Origin: Thermodesulfovibrionales bacterium
GTDB taxonomy: Bacteria > Nitrospirota > Thermodesulfovibrionia > Thermodesulfovibrionales > SM23-35
DNA length: 7,079 bases
Direction of reading: 5' to 3'
Assembly: GCA_022865525.1 (NCBI GenBank)
Contig: JALHSV010000460.1
Coordinates: 1 to 7,079 of the forward strand
In this document: in pieces, positions 4,240 to 7,079 of the stretch
Position numbering within the stretch: position 1 is the stretch's first letter
Layout of the letters: every line of letters starts with the position of its first letter
Position numbers and translations under genes: made by a program
Notes under the pieces: model-generated
Databases searched by the model: none
Seen by the model: the letters and a program-made list of their open reading frames with translations, nothing else
What the model was told of the DNA's origin: nothing

Positions 4240-7077
4240 TTATGATTCTTTTTCATAATAGGTTTGTGCAATTATATATACCTTCCGCCTAATTGCCTCT
4301 ATCTTTTTCAGGAACATATCGGTTGATGGCATCTTAAGGAATCCGCTCATCACATCAAGCAGTTCAGAATCAGCCTTTACAACGTCCTCTTCATTGAATC
4401 TCAGCAGGGTGTCCACTGCTTTCAAGAATCTATGTGATTGCAGGAGGAAGTCTATGGTTTTCACGTCAAGAATAGCATATTTTGAAAGTCTTTTAAAAGA
4501 ATTCATTGTGTCATGGACGATCAGATCAGGTCTGCCCGCCGCATGTTTCAGCTGAAGGTATTGCATGAGGAATTCTATTTCCTTGATCCCGCCCGGTCCG
4601 GTTTTTATGTCATATCCTGAGGATTCTTTGGAGACTTCAGCGATAATTCTCTTCCTTATTTCCTGTATCCCGGAACCCCTCATTTCACGGCCTCTCCGCA
4701 GGATAACTTGTTTTTTGAGGAGTTGGAATGTCCTGAGAAGATTCATATCGCCGGCAACAGGCCGGGCCCTGAGCAATGACTGTATTTCCCATGGTTGAGC
4801 GGAGGAAAGATAATAAGCTTTATATCCTTCTATATTATTTACAAGGATTCCGCGTGAGCCATCAGGCCTCAGGCGCATATCAATCTTGTATGCAAAACCT
4901 TTTGATGTATATCCCGCAAGAAATCTGATCAGCTCTTCCGCAACAGTCCCCGGAGCAGATGACAGCCCATGAAATCCCTGAATGCCGTCCCCTGCGCTGA
5001 TAAAGAGGAGATCAAGATCAGAGCCTATATTCAGGTCCCGTGCTCCGTACCCGCCAAGTCCTATGACCGCAAATTCCTTCCCTGCATGGAAATAGGTAAC
5101 GATCGCCCTGATGATGGTATCTGCAAGCATACTTAACGTGTGCGTGAACGAGTAGGGATCAAGAAAACCCTTCAGGAAAAGCATACCGGACTTCAATTCT
5201 TCGATATTCTTGAATTCCCTTATCGCATTGAGGGGGTCATCAGACCGGGTGAGCGTCACAGCAAGGCGCTCCCGGAAGGACCGGAGATCCAGCCGTATGT
5301 CAGGATATTCAAAGATACCTTCAAGATTTTCGATACTGAGGAGCAGCCGTGAAAAGTACGTGCTCGTGGAGAAGATGCCTGCGACGACCTCCCTGGCGTC
5401 GTTCCTCTGCAACAGGAGGTCAAGATATGATTCATGATTTCCGATTCTGGTGATAAAGGATACAAGCATGCTGAGGGCCATATCTCTCCTCCCTGAACTC
5501 ATGATCTGTTCGAGGAAGGCTGGAACTGCCTTTCTCAGGAGGGTTCTCTCACGCAGGGTCTTGCACGTTGAGATCTGTTCACGGAGTGCACGCATGTTTT
5601 TCAGTGAAGATGAAGGATTCCTGAAATGCTTAAAGCGAAGATAGTCAAGGATTGCATCGTCCGGAAGGTCATCCATGACGGACAGGAGAATCTCCTGAGT
5701 TGTGTCTGTTCCGCCAAACAGTGCATTATACATATCTCTTACCATAAGCCTCTTGACTTTCAGCTCAGTGAGAAAATCCTGTTCGTGAGCGAACTGCATT
5801 TTCCCCGCAAGTATCCTCAGTTCTTCGGGATCGGACGGCAGGGAATAGGTCTGAAGATCATCCTTCATCTGGAGCAGGTGTTCAATCCTCCTCAGGAGAA
5901 GATAGCTCTCTGAGAGGGTCTTCACATCCTCCATGGATAAGAAGCCTTCTTTCCTCAGCTCCTCAAGGACATGCACGAGGAATCCTGTCCTGATATTTTT
6001 TCTCTCCCCGCCGTAGAGGAGCTGAAATGTCTGCACAAAGAACTCGATCTCCCTGATACCACCATAGCCTCGCTTGATATCGTTGATATCAAAGATGGTA
6101 TCAATCTTTTTCTTGAGCTCCCTGATTTCATCAATATCGTTATAGTCAATTGATCGCCTCCATACAAAAGGTTCTATGGTATGCATGAATAATGCACCAA
6201 GCCCTGTATCTCCTGCCACGGGTCTTGCCCGTATCAGAGCAATACGCTCCCACGTTTTCCCCCATGCTTCATAGTACGCATGATATGCATCAAGAGAGAG
6301 GGAAGTCGCTCCCTTCTGTCCATTGGGTCTTAAGCGCAAATCCACCCTGTAAGCGATTCCGTCTTCGGTTGCAGTTTGCAGCAATCCGGACAGGGTCTCG
6401 GTAAGCAGAGAAAAATATTCGTGGGAAGAAATCTTATTATGGCGTATGCCGAAAGGATTGAGTACCCCTGTGGAAGTGCCATCCTCTTTGGAATAGAGCG
6501 TGATAATGTCTACGTCTGAACTGTAATTGAGCTCACCGCCTCCCAGTTTTCCCATACCGATGACAGAGAACGTATTGTCTCGCAACAATCCGAACTTTCT
6601 CCTCATGAGGGTGAATGAAAGCTCAAGTGCAAGTTCAAGAATTGCTTCCGACAGGATGCTTAATTCCGACATGCAGTCCTGCAGGACGGTAATTCCCGAA
6701 ATATCTCGCATTGTTATGCTGAGGAGGGAGTATTTCTTTATGTCCCGCAGGAGTTTCATCGCGTGCTGTTTGTAGAGCGGGGTGCGGGTTTCATCACCGA
6801 ATGAAGTGAAAACCTCATTTGCTTCGGAAAGAATCTGCTGTTTATCAACAGGAAGGTGAAGGTTTTTTACGGCATCTGATAGTCGTGACGGATTCCTTAT
6901 GCAATAGTCCGAGAGAAACTGACTATGGGCAAACAATCCCGCAATTTTTTCGATCCACTCCGCATATCCTTCAATGAATTCAGGCGCTTCATGGAACAGC
7001 CGCTCAAGATTCTTGAGAGCCCTTGCAGGATCAGGGGTTGCAGACGATGCGTCTCCCATCAGAGTATGTATATTCAT
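4240..7077 (-). CDS. glnE: Bifunctional glutamine synthetase adenylyltransferase/adenylyl-removase (start at window edge)
   Basis: GlnE adds AMP to, and removes it from, a tyrosine of glutamine synthetase subunits in response to PII and glutamine. With 945 residues from the Met at 7077 it equals the usual length (E. coli about 946). However, the window ends two bases upstream, so no ribosome-binding site is visible and a longer N-terminus cannot be excluded. The N-terminal nucleotidyltransferase unit (removase in E. coli) has GMGKLGGGEL (174-183), SDVD (187-190; D188, D190), YRVDLRLRPNG (243-253), RARPVAGD (283-290) and GGIREIEF (339-346). A helical linker (about 380-650) follows. The C-terminal unit (transferase in E. 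coli) has GLGGYGARDL (673-682), SDLD (686-689; D687, D689), YKIDMRLRPDG (730-740), RARPVAGD (770-777) and GGIKEIEF (829-836). The metal-binding aspartates of both halves are kept. The second glycine-rich motif departs from the usual GKLGGxEL. It is the first of three same-strand glutamine genes. Confidence 0.96.
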   Translation of the reverse strand: MNIHTLMGDASSATPDPARALKNLERLFHEAPEFIEGYAEWIEKIAGLFAHSQFLSDYCIRNPSRLSDAVKNLHLPVDKQQILSEANEVFTSFGDETRTPLYKQHAMKLLRDIKKYSLLSITMRDISGITVLQDCMSELSILSEAILELALELSFTLMRRKFGLLRDNTFSVIGMGKLGGGELNYSSDVDIITLYSKEDGTSTGVLNPFGIRHNKISSHEYFSLLTETLSGLLQTATEDGIAYRVDLRLRPNGQKGATSLSLDAYHAYYEAWGKTWERIALIRARPVAGDTGLGALFMHTIEPFVWRRSIDYNDIDEIRELKKKIDTIFDINDIKRGYGGIREIEFFVQTFQLLYGGERKNIRTGFLVHVLEELRKEGFLSMEDVKTLSESYLLLRRIEHLLQMKDDLQTYSLPSDPEELRILAGKMQFAHEQDFLTELKVKRLMVRDMYNALFGGTDTTQEILLSVMDDLPDDAILDYLRFKHFRNPSSSLKNMRALREQISTCKTLRERTLLRKAVPAFLEQIMSSGRRDMALSMLVSFITRIGNHESYLDLLLQRNDAREVVAGIFSTSTYFSRLLLSIENLEGIFEYPDIRLDLRSFRERLAVTLTRSDDPLNAIREFKNIEELKSGMLFLKGFLDPYSFTHTLSMLADTIIRAIVTYFHAGKEFAVIGLGGYGARDLNIGSDLDLLFISAGDGIQGFHGLSSAPGTVAEELIRFLAGYTSKGFAYKIDMRLRPDGSRGILVNNIEGYKAYYLSSAQPWEIQSLLRARPVAGDMNLLRTFQLLKKQVILRRGREMRGSGIQEIRKRIIAEVSKESSGYDIKTGPGGIKEIEFLMQYLQLKHAAGRPDLIVHDTMNSFKRLSKYAILDVKTIDFLLQSHRFLKAVDTLLRFNEEDVVKADSELLDVMSGFLKMPSTDMFLKKIEAIRRKVYIIAQTYYEKES

Positions 7078-7079
7078 CG

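Noticed and set aside
5140..5913. Several 60-95 codon open frames antisense to glnE
   Set aside because: All lie inside a well-supported long gene, overlap one another, and show no recognisable protein features.

Overview
The window carries five protein-coding genes at high coding density: two on the plus strand, then three on the minus strand. The organism looks like a free-living, diderm-type bacterium. It has preQ1-type tRNA-guanine transglycosylase and two-domain glutamine synthetase adenylyltransferase, moderate GC content, and G/C-run hairpin repeats between genes. Such repeats are familiar to me from Nitrospirota and deltaproteobacterial-grade genomes, but this placement is an inference with low confidence. 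Nothing in the window points to a phage, plasmid, CRISPR array or tRNA/rRNA gene.

Left part (1-1758, plus strand): the 3' three quarters of tgt, cut by the window edge, followed by a zinc-type cation diffusion facilitator whose likely start lies inside the end of tgt (22-base overlap). The two are probably co-transcribed. This unit meets glnA tail to tail across only 27 bases, and I see no convincing terminator there.

Right part (1786-7079, minus strand, read right to left): glnE (two-domain adenylyltransferase/adenylyl-removase), a stand-alone class I glutamine amidotransferase, then glnA (type I glutamine synthetase). All three concern glutamine: glnA makes it, GlnE proteins adjust the activity of glutamine synthetase, and the amidotransferase hydrolyses glutamine or a related gamma-glutamyl amide. 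The two gaps between these genes each hold an inverted-repeat element built from the same hairpin unit: a 155-base element with 40-base inverted ends upstream of glnA, and a 77-base near-palindrome between glnE and the amidotransferase.

The most notable point is a mismatch. The glutamine synthetase has the features of the GSI-alpha class (no GSI-beta insertion, no canonical adenylylation-site sequence, an arginine matching the Bacillus feedback-inhibition residue), yet it lies beside an apparently intact GlnE, the enzyme that normally adenylylates the GSI-beta class. The second point of interest is the paired hairpin repeat family. Otherwise the window is ordinary core metabolism, and I do not see an undescribed multi-gene system in it.
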